DNA of 64,000 nt, taken from NCBI GenBank assembly GCA_033060915.1, contig CM065390.1:20968501-21032500 (forward strand), written 5' to 3'. Under the pieces are notes generated by a model. That model made no database searches and had not been told where the DNA came from. It worked only from the letters and a program-made list of their open reading frames with translations. The position numbers were made by a program, and so were the translations under genes. Shown in pieces: positions 49,084-60,200 of the stretch. Each line of letters starts with the position of its first letter. Position 1 is the stretch's first letter. Source of the stretch: Euryodendron excelsum. Taxonomy: Eukaryota; Streptophyta; Magnoliopsida; Ericales; Pentaphylacaceae.

Positions 49084-49292
49084 TGGCCAGCAAAAAACGT
49101 AAGAGAACGAAAACATCTTAATTACTAGAAGCAATGGTAATGAGTAAAAAGAGCAGTGTATGGGCCATCTCACCGCAAGTCATGCCTAAATGGGGCACAT
49201 TTACTCATGGTCTTTCAACATACAAAATGGTCCTTCATTTGGACTTTTCACTCTTAAGCTTCCACTTTCTCTACCCCATGTCTTTGGCTTCA

Positions 49293-51068
49293 ATGGCTAA
49301 GCCTAAACCCAACTTCTCCTCCTCTGTCCTCTTCTCCTTCGTCCTCATCATATTTTTGAGCTTCTTTCATGGCAAATCCTTCCAGTTTGACCTAGATAAT
49401 GCTTTGTCATGGCTTGATGAGGAAGATAATGAAGTTAACATGGTTCAAGGCCGGCGTGCATCACTAAAAAGTTGCGACTTTTCTTATGGAAAATGGGTTT
49501 CTGATCAATCCTACCCACTCTACGATTCGAATTGCCCGTATCTTAGTACTGCTGTAACTTGTCAAAAGAATGGAAGGCCAGATTCTGACTATGAGAAATG
49601 GAAGTGGAAGCCCCACGGATGTTCAATCCCAAGGTACTTAGAACAAATTTTCTAGTTCCGATATATAATACATATATAACAGAACCAATTTATTTCATTT
49701 GTCCCTTTTTGTACATGTACTATCCAAAAATGCTTTTCTTCTCGGTCATTTTCTTTCGGTGATTTAGGTTTGATGCATTGGAATTTCTCGGAAAGATGAG
49801 AAGGAAAAGAATAATGTTAGTGGGTGATTCCATAATGAGGAATCAATGGGAGTCTCTTGTCTGCCTAGTGCAATCAGTTGTTCCGACAGGTCGAAAGACG
49901 GTGACCTATGATGGCCCCAGAATGGCCTTCCATGCCTTAGTAAGATTTTTTTTTTCTTTCCTAGAGTATTAAGCTCATCATACTATATTACCCAATTTAC
50001 CTGTTTCATTTAATTTTTTCTTTTTATCTAGTGGGTGGCACTTCAAACAAATTTTTTTTTTATTTTTTATGTTTAATCATCTACTTCTCATATAATATAA
50101 CTGAGCATCACAGGATTTTGAGACATCAATTGAGTTTACTTGGGCTCCATTCCTAGTGGAATTGAAGAAAGCACAAGGAAACAAGAGAGTTTTACATTTG
50201 GATTTAATTGAAGAGAATGCCAAGTTTTGGAGAGGAGCCGACGTTCTCGTGTTTGATTCGGCTCATTGGTGGACTCACTCCGACAAATGGAGCTCGTAAG
50301 AGAAACTTTCTGTTCACATTATCCCCTCCCGTCAGTATTCTATGGTTGCCGAGAAAAAGGACTAAAAACAAGAAAACCAAAATCTTCAAATTTTTTTTTT
50401 GGGGAAAAGTCTGATATCTTTAGTTTTCTTTCCATCCATTTTCCTGGAAGCCAAACGGTTAAATCCTACCATCAGTACGCTAAGCAGTTAATTTTCAGGT
50501 GGGACTATTTAATGGAGGGAAACAGTGTCTACAGTAATTTGAACCCCATGGTTGCCTATGAAAAAGGACTCATAACATGGGCCAAATGGGTAGATTTGAA
50601 TCTAGACCCTCGCCAAACTCGAATCATTTTCCGAAGCATGTCACCGAGGCATAACAGGTATATATGTGCACACACACAAGCATGAATACATGTTTTTTTG
50701 CATATCTCTATGTGTATATATGTTTTGATATATGCTTGATTTTTTAATGTTTTGGGAACCTGCTGTGCAGAGAAAATGGTTGGAAATGTTACAATCAGAG
50801 GGAACCTCTAGGGTTTGCCAGCCATCCTCATGTTCCTCAGCAAATGCTAGTGCTAAAAGGGGTGCTGAGAAAGATGAGATTTCCAGTGTATTTGCAAGAT
50901 ATTACAACGATGTCGGCTCTTCGGAGAGATGGACATCCTTCTGTTTATGCTAGAGCTGTGGGACAAGAAGAGAAGCAGCACCTAAAGGACTATAACTCTG
51001 ACTGTAGCCATTGGTGCCTGCCTGGGGTGCCTGATACCTGGAATGAAATGCTAAGTGCTTTGCTTTAA
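49293..51068 (+). CDS. TRICHOME BIREFRINGENCE-LIKE (TBL/PMR5 family) protein, putative wall polysaccharide O-acetyltransferase
   Basis: Five exons: 49293-49633, 49768-49939, 50114-50295, 50499-50657, 50771-51068. Phases agree and give 383 residues. Layout: short cytosolic N-terminus, one membrane anchor at about residues 9-26 (type II Golgi protein), a linker, the TBL domain (CDFSYGKWVSDQSYPLY, then CQKNGRPDSDYEKWKWKP), then the PMR5/esterase domain. The GDS motif is at residues 133-135 (VGDSIMRNQWESL). The partner Asp and His are D362 and H365 in DCSHWCLPGVPDTWN. Family members acetylate xylan, mannan, pectin or related polymers; the substrate here is unknown. I chose the ATG at 49293 because it puts the anchor at the N-terminus and has good context (AATGGC). 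Two in-frame ATGs at 49134 and 49278 would add 53 or 5 residues. By memory it is closest to the TBL36-44 group. Confidence 0.93.
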
Positions 51069-51895
51069 GTATATATGAACTATGAAGGAATGTCTACGTA
51101 TAGACAGTGTACGTGGTTAGAATTATTGTCCTAAAAATTTAGGATGGCTTGTTTTGTCATCTTATGTCTCTTTAATTATTAGCTAGGTATGGTATTTTTG
51201 TGTTTTTAGTTTTCCAAGAAAATGTTGTGAAACTGTCTGGTATGTATGACTGTCTAGTACCAAATGAAATTGACCAGGTTTGCTTTTGTTAATTTTCTCA
51301 CTGATGTAAAACACTAAACTGCACTATATATATATATATATATATATGAATATATATGAAACCCTCTATAGTGTGTTCCATTTTAAACTTGTGCCAAACA
51401 AGAAATGAAGTTATATAAACAAAACCAATCTTGGCACATGAAGGCTAGAAATGATTTCAAGTCATGCCTGAAGTTGTAGCATTTTAAATTATCGTTGTTT
51501 CATCCTCAAGATCCCCAATATAACTCAAGTTGGACAAAGTTTAAGAAAAACAATTGAGGAATCCTACTAGAAAGAGAGAGAGAGCTCAATGTGAAATTGG
51601 GCAGTTCACTGATTATTGGGAAAGAAGGGGACAACATAATCTCTTAATTCATCATACCAAGGCAACCAAATTAATCAGTTTTGTAAACCAAATATCCTTG
51701 CTTTACGTTTTATTTGGAACTCGAAATTTTGGTAAAAAAAACAAATGAAAAGAAAAAAATGAAGGAAAAGTGAACAAAATATTTTTTATTTTCATTCACT
51801 TTTTTGTTTCACATTTTCTTTTGCTCACTAAATATTAGGGTTCCAAACGGAGCCTTAAGGTGTTTTTTTCTGAGCCAACTAGTAAAAACAAAAAT
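51069..51895. other. TBL 3' flank
   Basis: Contains the TBL 3' UTR (end not located) and the TA microsatellite, then AT-rich sequence. No further gene. Confidence 0.5.
51325..51348. repeat. TA microsatellite downstream of TBL
   Basis: About 12 TA units, roughly 260 bp after the TBL stop codon. Confidence 0.9.
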
Positions 51896-52170
51896 TCAAC
51901 CAGCCTTTCGGCCTTCTACCCAAGACACTCTGAGGACTGACACAAGAAGACTAGAAACACCTATCAAACCAGTGAAAGAGTTTTTAAAAGCCCAACTAGC
52001 CACTTCATGCACCGCCACATTAACCTTTCTCGGGACATAGGCGCAGGTCCATCGGCTACTAGAAGCCATTACGGATTTGATATCTGCCACTAGAGGAAGA
52101 ATGGACCAGTGGGGAATGGGGATCAAGCATGGATAACCACTTGGGAGGCCCCTTCAATAACCACTTACTT
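51896..52170 (-). mobile_element. LINE-type RNase H remnant
   Basis: A minus-strand fragment reads VVIEGASQVVIHA, then a stop and frame change, then PLVADIKSVMASSSRW and YVPRKVNVAVHEVASWAF. These match the RNase H C-terminus common in plant LINE polyproteins (VPR-N-AH--A-WA). It is a decayed pseudogene with no intact partner domains nearby. Confidence 0.65.
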
Positions 52171-54215
52171 GAAGGTGAATTCTACTGTTTCTATACCAAC
52201 AAAACATGATGGTCATACACCAGTTAGCATTCTAGATATTTATGGGATCTCCCAATCTCATCAAGCAGGGAAAAAGTAAAGAAAGAAGAAAAGGTAAAGA
52301 CCTATATATATATATATATATATGTGCGTATATAGTTGAGTCTTTCTTTAGCTTTACAGCTCAACCTTCTTTAAAGTGATGGTTTCTAATGATCTATAGA
52401 GCCTTTCTATTTTGACAGATGGAGAAAGTACCTGGTGTTTACGAGCACCATGAAGGTTAATTAAGGCTGCCTTCAAGTCGTATACACCAACATATAGCAA
52501 CTAATAATAAATTCTGGCCAGTGTTTCTCAGTGCTGTTTTTTTTACCGCAGGCCCAAGTGTTTCTCTCACTGTTGATTTTTTCAAGTGTAAACTCATTGA
52601 TTTTGTGTCATTTACCTTAATACTTTCAAATGCTTTGTGATGACTAATATATAGTAGCCTAATAACTTATGAATGAGACATATGCCAAAAAAATAAAGTG
52701 GAAATGCATAGAACAAACTCAGAACTAGTGGAAAACCCCATGCTTAAATACCCTCGAAAAGTTTCACAAAAATTCTCAATTAATAAAAGTAAAAACAACG
52801 AAATTAAATCAACTCAAATCACATGAATGTTTGTATAGTTTTTTCAAATGTATAGAAATAATAAAATTTTAGAAGCTCGAGCTCACGCTTCACGAAGTAG
52901 ACCATTTTACTAATCCCGGTATAGCATTCGCTGAAGTTTTCTGCGAGATTTATCTTCTTTTAAAAATCTGATTCAACATATATTAATTTTTTCTAAGAGA
53001 ACATGCACTGCTTGCTTTATTTGACTAACAAAATGGATTAGTTGAGGGAGTAGTTGAAAAATGTTTTGCTTTTGACTTAGCTTTTCCCCTCTTTATTGCC
53101 TTTTTGTATTAGTGTTAAGGCAATCTTTTGACTGCTTCCTTGTAATGGACTGTCACAACCAGACTTGTCCCCCCATACTGGTTTTGCAAACTGTAACTTT
53201 GTTTGCTTAAGGTTATAATAATTTCCACTTTCACATCTTCATAGCTTTGTGTGGTGAATTTTGCACAACACCCATTCCTAATATTTGTGATCATCAACTT
53301 TTCAAATTGCTTATAAGATAATCCAAATAATTCATGAACGTAGATTATGTGAAATAATGTTTAAGAAGAATATCTTGACATAATAGTAATTATGAGTACA
53401 ATCCCCAGAAAGAAAATGTACATTAAGTAGTAAAATGAACAGAGAAAATAGTAGGAAAGAACTCATCCAATCCTTGAGCAGCCACCTATATATATATTTG
53501 AAAGGAAGGCTTCACAAAAGTATAAAAATTTTGCCTTCTGAATAATTTTAATTTTTTTGAATCTGTCTCTACAATACCTCAAATTTAGTAGCTATTATGC
53601 GGTCTCTTTCATGTAACAACACGATTTGAAACCAAGTGTATAAGATTTAACTCTCTTTGGACTGGCGGTAGCGAGCAATTGAATACGATAAAAGTGAAAA
53701 GAATAAGCTAAGGCATTCAGAAAACACCTTATAATAATTGACTCTAGTATTAAAAATATGAAATTGTCTCTGCAGTATATCTTCAAACTTAAACTAACCT
53801 CCATGTACAACTATACCCTACTAGAATTAACCTTTTTGGTGTCCTTTTTTCTAACAGTTCAGTTATAACAAAATTTCTCTGTTATCCCAAAAAGTCAAGT
53901 CACTCACACAATAAAAACGACCAAAAAGTGTCATTTTTTCCCTCCAAACTTTCATTCATAATGGTTTCACTTTTGAGAAACTGAAGATAAAAAGTGAAAT
54001 GAAAGCAGTGCATTTTGCCGCTCTATGATGATGTTTTCCCTTCCATTACCTTCAACGGAAAAACAAAAAAAAAAAAAAAAAGCGAAACGTAAGAGAAGAT
54101 ATCAATAAAGCCACAAATTTGACACAATTCCTTTATCATTCAACCCAATTAAATCCAGAAAAATTACTTTTACATAGTTGCAGTAATTTCCTCCTAAAGA
54201 TTATCAGCAATTTCC
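52171..54215. other. Gene-free stretch between LINE remnant and germin-like gene
   Basis: AT-rich intergenic sequence with a TA repeat near 52303-52323. I see no coding exon or defined mobile element. Confidence 0.55.
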
Positions 54216-54221
54216 TTTATT
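54216..54221 (-). terminator. Polyadenylation signal of the germin-like gene
   Basis: AATAAA on the minus strand, 78 nt past the stop codon. The motif is seen; its use is inferred. Confidence 0.45.
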
Positions 54222-54298
54222 AATTTGAAAAGTCATGAACTCAAATCACCACCCAAATCTCTACCTTATACTGAAAAAGTAACCAAACCTCTTCTTTA

Positions 54299-54958
54299 CT
54301 ACCTCAAGCCCTGGGGACCAAACCTCTTCCTCATCTTTGTAATCTCCTTGGAACTCAACCCAAAAGCCTTCTCCAGAAGCTCTTCTTCAATCTCCGATCC
54401 AAAAACGGCATTTGGGATCTTCACAGAACCAGGATTCTGGCTGTTAAAGCTTCCCAAAATAGTGGCAGGTGAATCTCCAACATTCATCTGGAAATGGACT
54501 AAACCTCTTGGAAACACCATTACCTCCCCTTTTTCAATAACTTTAGCGAAAACCCGGTAACTCGAATCAACAAAACCCGAATAAATCTTCCCTTCTAGCA
54601 CAAATGCAGTCTCTGTGGCTCTTGGATGATAGTGTGGCACATTGACACCACCAACATCAAAGTCGGCACGTACAAACGACATGCCTAGCGTGTTCAGCCC
54701 TGGAAAAACACTTGAGCTCACTGGCATGGCAGAAAACCCGGATTTGCTGAATTTTCCCCGGTTTTTTATACCGGAAAACACGAAATCTTCGACCGTGGCC
54801 AGTGATGAGTTCTTGCATGGGTGGATGGGGGACGAAAGGTCTGTGTTGGGTATGCAGAAGTCTTGGACTGGATCAGGGTCAGAGGCCAAAACAGCATGGT
54901 TGAGGAGGAGGAAAATAGCTAAGAAAACTATCATTTTTGGGGACTTAGTGCAGATCAA
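54299..54958 (-). CDS. Germin-like protein (secreted cupin), intronless
   Basis: One uninterrupted frame of 219 residues. An N-terminal signal peptide (hydrophobic IVFLAIFLLL at about 10-19, likely cleaved after VLAS) targets it to the apoplast. The mature part has the germin features. C35 and C48 form the typical N-terminal disulfide pair. Box 1 has H109, H111 and E116 (VPHYHPRATETAFVLEG) and box 2 has H155 (GEVMVFPRGLVHFQMN). Together they are the usual Mn ligands. An N-glycosylation site is at N50 (NSS). Family members include oxalate oxidases and superoxide dismutases, but activity cannot be predicted here. The second Met at residue 9 (54934) is an alternative start. Many germin-like genes have one short intron or none, so the intact frame argues for a working gene. 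Confidence 0.93.
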   Translation of the reverse strand: MICTKSPKMIVFLAIFLLLNHAVLASDPDPVQDFCIPNTDLSSPIHPCKNSSLATVEDFVFSGIKNRGKFSKSGFSAMPVSSSVFPGLNTLGMSFVRADFDVGGVNVPHYHPRATETAFVLEGKIYSGFVDSSYRVFAKVIEKGEVMVFPRGLVHFQMNVGDSPATILGSFNSQNPGSVKIPNAVFGSEIEEELLEKAFGLSSKEITKMRKRFGPQGLR

Positions 54959-57261
54959 CTTGGTTATTGGATCAAGGATGATAAAAGAAGGGATTTTAAA
55001 GAAGAAAACAAAGGTTTGTTTGGATTACTGTATCATTGCCTGCAGGCTTGGGTGGTTCTTTACGTTCTGCTACTGAATTCAAATGAAGATATGTTTATCA
55101 ATGCCAACTTCAGCCACAGCTTGGTGAGGCTTATATGAGGATCAACAATATTAATAGTATTTCAACTTTATCTGCTTCAAAAAATGAATTAATTTGCTTG
55201 GGAATGAAGATACAAAGAAAGGGTGAGATCTGTATGGGAATGGCACTTGATTATTGCTTCAATTCTTGAATCTCAAGACAAGTGAAAATAATATTGCCTA
55301 CCCATTCCTCATAGAACTGAACTGACACACACCCAATTAATACAACTACTACATAAACAATTATGACAAGCACAGGAGATAGAGAGCAATGCATTTTATA
55401 ATCATACGAAGTGGATCCCTTCCAGGCTTGCACCATTAGACCGCATATGGTTCTTGGGTACGGTGAGAGGGAAAAATAAAAAAAGAAGTTAAAGGGGAAA
55501 AAAGACAAAATACCCATTCATGAAATTTTTTTTATTTCTATAGAAAATCAATTTCTTTTATTAACTTTGCTATGTTTGGATCTCACCCAAAAACAAAAAA
55601 AAAAATGAAAAGTAATCTTGTGTAATATAGCAAAAAAAAAGCCAGACAATAAAAATAGTTTGTTTAAACAAATATATATTTATTTGCTTCTCATTTTCCT
55701 AATCCAACCAAATAAAAGAAATATTTTGTTTCCCTTTATTTTCTTTGCATATCTTTCCCTCTGCAAATGCAAACTCCAAATATAACATTATAGATAATAT
55801 TCAGAATTTGATCCAGTTCCCATTAAAGATATACAGCAATGGTATACATCAGCTTTGGACAATGTAACTAACTCCATTACATCTTAATTAACTTCTGTTC
55901 ATGCTACAGATCACAAGCATCAAACCATGACCTCTGCGTTTAATAATTCATTTCTTAATGTGCTCTAATTGTCTCACAACAACCGAGCAATATACCAACT
56001 TTGGCTATCATACTTTTACACTAACCAGCGATGGCTACGCAAAGTTCCCTGTCATCAAATCAACTTTCTTTTTGCCCTTTTTTTTGGTAGAATTGTAACT
56101 TCATTTCTACCAAAAGTACATATCTATACAAACATTTTGTCAAAGGCAAGTTTACAAAACAATCCCAAAGAACAGACCAATTGGGCGAGACCCATAGCTA
56201 CTCTGCTCCAAATTGAGTAATATATATTTATATAAAATAAAAAAAATGCTACACAATCCTATTTTTTTGGCTCCATTTTCTTACGCTATACACATGCGAG
56301 TGTAACACACGTGTATTTATCATTGTAGCCCCTAGCCGAACAGCTAACTTGATAAGGAAGAGTGGCCTCATTACCAAATTTAGTACATTGAATAGAAGGT
56401 ACCCCAGCTCAAACCCTCAAAGTGGATCTAACACCACAAGAGTGTGTCCACTGAGGCACTCAAAAGTGCAAGTGCCAATCTTAGGTATATTATCAACTAT
56501 AGTACTCAAAATTTAAAAGAAGAATGGAGTCGCAATTGAAGATGTCACAAGAAACCTAGACATGGTTTTGTAAATTCTTCAACAACTAGAATTTTGGGCA
56601 AGATACCTTGGAAACTATTTCCCCCGCAAGAAATTTCAATATTCCGATATGGAAGGCTGGGCATTAAGATGGAGAAAGTATGCCAACAACAATTATCGCA
56701 AAGGGAAAGATAAGCTGCAAGTGTTTCTCATAATCATCTGGCAGAGGAAAGATCTAGTAAATCAGAACAAGATGATGAACAAAACCAACCAAAGCTCTTG
56801 AAAAACTGAACGTAAATAGGATAGGTCTTGAAGTTCTTAACCAGCCCGTCCAAATTTGTTTATCTAACCATTTTCTCCACTCCTTGACAATTTAGCAAGG
56901 CAACAACACGCTCCAGCATACGATTGATAGATAGAAACTAAAAATATATAAGTGAAGGCAGAAGATAAACATAAAAACCTCAGTGCCCTAGAAGTTGTGA
57001 AGCGGAAGAGGGGGGGGGGGGGGTTTGGTCAAAACCTGCTGCATAACTAGTTCTCTTATCTGTTCTTTTCTTTTCTTTTTTTATCTATTTAAATAGTTGA
57101 GAAATGTGAGAGTCAGAGCCAGCTGTAATAGATATCTCTAAATATTGGGAGGAAAATGAACTTGTTGTCCTGATACGTTAAAATTCAACAGGTGACTTCA
57201 GCCCACACAATTATTTGGTACAGAAAATTGTACAACCGACATGCAGACAAGAAGTGCTTCC
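54959..57261. other. Intergenic stretch between germin-like gene and ACR12
   Basis: The left part is the germin-like promoter region (gene on the minus strand). The right part should hold the ACR12 3' UTR. Between them is AT-rich sequence without a recognised gene. Confidence 0.55.
57010..57023. repeat. Poly(G) run
   Basis: Fourteen consecutive G bases, unusual in this AT-rich sequence. It lies about 240 bp past the ACR12 stop codon. Length may be uncertain in assembled data. Confidence 0.95.
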
Positions 57262-60200
57262 CTAGTAACTATCTTCGTCTGTTTCTGGCCTCCGAAGGTA
57301 GTAACGCAGGCAATTTGTCAACACCTGCATGGCCAAACAAGTTGAGATAGCAAGAGAGGGAGTTTTCAGATTAACGAAAAACTCTAACCAATGAAAATCT
57401 GTACTGCCATGTAAAAGAAACAAGCATTAACTGCTGATGTTACAACCTTCCTTACCATCCATTATATTGATTGTACACAGTACTTGCTCAAGGTAAAAGG
57501 CAGATGAATATTTGAGAAACTCCAAAACCCACCCCTCCACCACCCCTAAAAATTAAAATAAAAAGTTCCCCATTCTTATGGTGTATATAATTGACCTTGG
57601 TGTGTTTAGAATACCTGACCTTTAACTTTCTTCAATTTAAAGATGTGACAATACTTATATGACGGAGGGGGGTTGACCCTTATTAAGAGTACACTGTCTA
57701 GCTAGCCAACATATTTTTTGTCCCACTGTACCATCCCTATCTTGACGGCGGGTAGGCTTGAGAAATTGATGAGGGACTTTCTGTGGGGAGGGGTATGGGA
57801 AGAATTTAAGTATCTTACTTATAAAAAAAAATATGATCATTTAGTTAACTGCGGTAAGGTGCACTTGCCAGAAGATGAGGGATTGGGTAAAATAGATTTG
57901 AATTTCTTCAATAAGACTTTGCAAGGGAAATGGTTGTGGAGGTTTTCTTTTGAGAAAGAGAGTTTGTGGAGAATGGAGGTCGTAGGGAAATTTGATTGCA
58001 ATTGGAGGGCAGTAGTCTACGTCATCATGGTGTAGGGGTTTGGAAGGCAATTATGAGGGTGTGGTAGGATTTCTCCAAACTCACCTCTTTGAAGGTAGGT
58101 CATGCCATAAGGTGAGGTTTTGGCGGGACACATGGCATGGGCATAAGCCATTGAGAGATATGTTTCCAGATCATTTCAGTGTTGCAACGGATAGGAAGGC
58201 TTCTGTGAAGACTATTGGTCTTTGTGCCAGGAAGCTGGAGTTTGGGATCTGTTGTTCAACAGGGCATCACAGGATTGGGACGCATCTGTTGAGGCTTTCT
58301 CAGGAATGCCTTCCAGCTGCTCCATCCAGGCAGGGTTGGAGGATTTGTTGACTTGGAATGGTATGTTCCCAGTGGCCTCTTTCTACAGATAGCTCATTGG
58401 GCAAGGGGGCACAAGTTTCCCTTGGAAAGGGGTGTGGCCTCCTAAAACCCAATCTAAGGTTGCTTTTTCTGAATGGAAAGCAGGTCCGAACACTATTTTA
58501 CTATGGATAATTTGAGGAGAAGAGGAAAAGTTATAATGAACTGGTATTGTATGTGTTAGGGGTTCAGAGGAGTCATTGAATCATCTCCTACTTCACTGCA
58601 GAGAGGCTTTGAAGATTTGGGTTTTAATTTCTCAGTTTCCAGCATAACCCCTTTGATGCAAGATAGGTTAAAGGCCTCTTTGCCTGTTGAGTAGGAGATG
58701 TATGAGGGAAGGAAATAGCCCGGTACGTGGCTTCTTTGTGTCTTTTCCACTGTATTTGGAAAGAGAGGAATAGAAGATCTCTTGATGGAGAGTGCTCTAC
58801 GAATGCCTTCAAAGGCATGGTACTGGCATGCATCTTTGTTTCTGGGCTCAAGGATGATAGCCCATTTTCTTGGTTGGGGGGATTTGTATATTTTTGTAGA
58901 TATATATGAGGGTTTTGGTATAGGATTTTGGTTAGCTTTTGGTATACAATGTGTGTACAAGGTTGTGCCCTGGCGCTTTCCTAAATATATTTACTTAACC
59001 AAAAAAAAAAAAAGATGAGGACATTTAAATTTTCCCAGCAAATTTACGCATTCCAAAATTCACTTGATGAAACCTCCACAAAAGTAACGCACTCACGTGT
59101 ACCAAATCAGAAGTCAATACCCATTGCAGGATGCCAACTCTCAGCTCAACACACGTAATGAAGCAAGAGATAACAAAATTTTCACTTGGAAGACATCAAT
59201 ACGAAGGAAATGTAGGAACAAGAAATAAGTGGGACTATCGAACACTGCTTTATGGGAAATCAAGGGTTATGTCATTAGCAAAAACTATTCCCATCTTTTT
59301 CCAAAGCATTTTAAGAGAGTAACAGTGATTGCAGCAACAGCAGCAGTAGCAGCTCAAGTTGCAACGATATCAAGATTTAGTGAAAGTTGAATGTTGAAAA
59401 ATACGTAGTTCACACTACTTGGTAAAAAAAAGTTTACAATGTCAATGCAGTTACCTGAGACAGGGAATTGTTCAACGCTGCCCCTCTGTAGCTGACATGA
59501 AACTTATCCTTGGCTACCAAACCCTACACAATGACAGAAACAAAGTTGACAGTGACAATAATGATATATACATATATATATATCTAGAGAGAGAGAGAGA
59601 GAGAGGAGGTACTTCTGTATCAATCTCTGCAGATTCCACATTAACATTTATATCAGCCATAATTTTGATGATTTCTAATAGCAACCCAGGCCGATCAGCT
59701 GTCTCTATACATAGCAAGCTGAAATTGCATCCAGAAAAGAAAGGATTATTATATAGATGATATTATCAATTAGATACGCTTTTCAAGTCTGTCATAGTTA
59801 GTTCAGTATTTTATTCTCAATGGGTGGCTCATTTTGTAGGTATAATTAAAGGACAACAAAAAGAACTGAGCATAATAATACTCGAAAGCCTTTCAGATGT
59901 GAATTTTGTGAAGTTGCAAACCTCCTCTTAGGTCCATCATCCTTGACATATATATGAGTTGCAATATCAACATCAAGCTGGCATCAACAAACAAACAAAC
60001 AAACAAGTTGATTGCAAAGGTTAATACATCATAGCCCAGATACCTATAGCATCTAATAAGACATCTAGAACAAGGAAAAATAGTGGTAAGTTTCAAGGTT
60101 AGATATGTGTTCATTTGAAGAAATCTATCAGCTGCACTATCAATATATCAGCAATTTGTCACCAACAACTTTATTTTCATCCCTTTTACTGGTTTGATCG

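Noticed and set aside
54225..55076. Long plus-strand frames (54225-54560 and 54642-55076) opposite the germin-like gene
   Set aside because: They are antisense shadows of a well-supported coding frame and have no recognisable domains.
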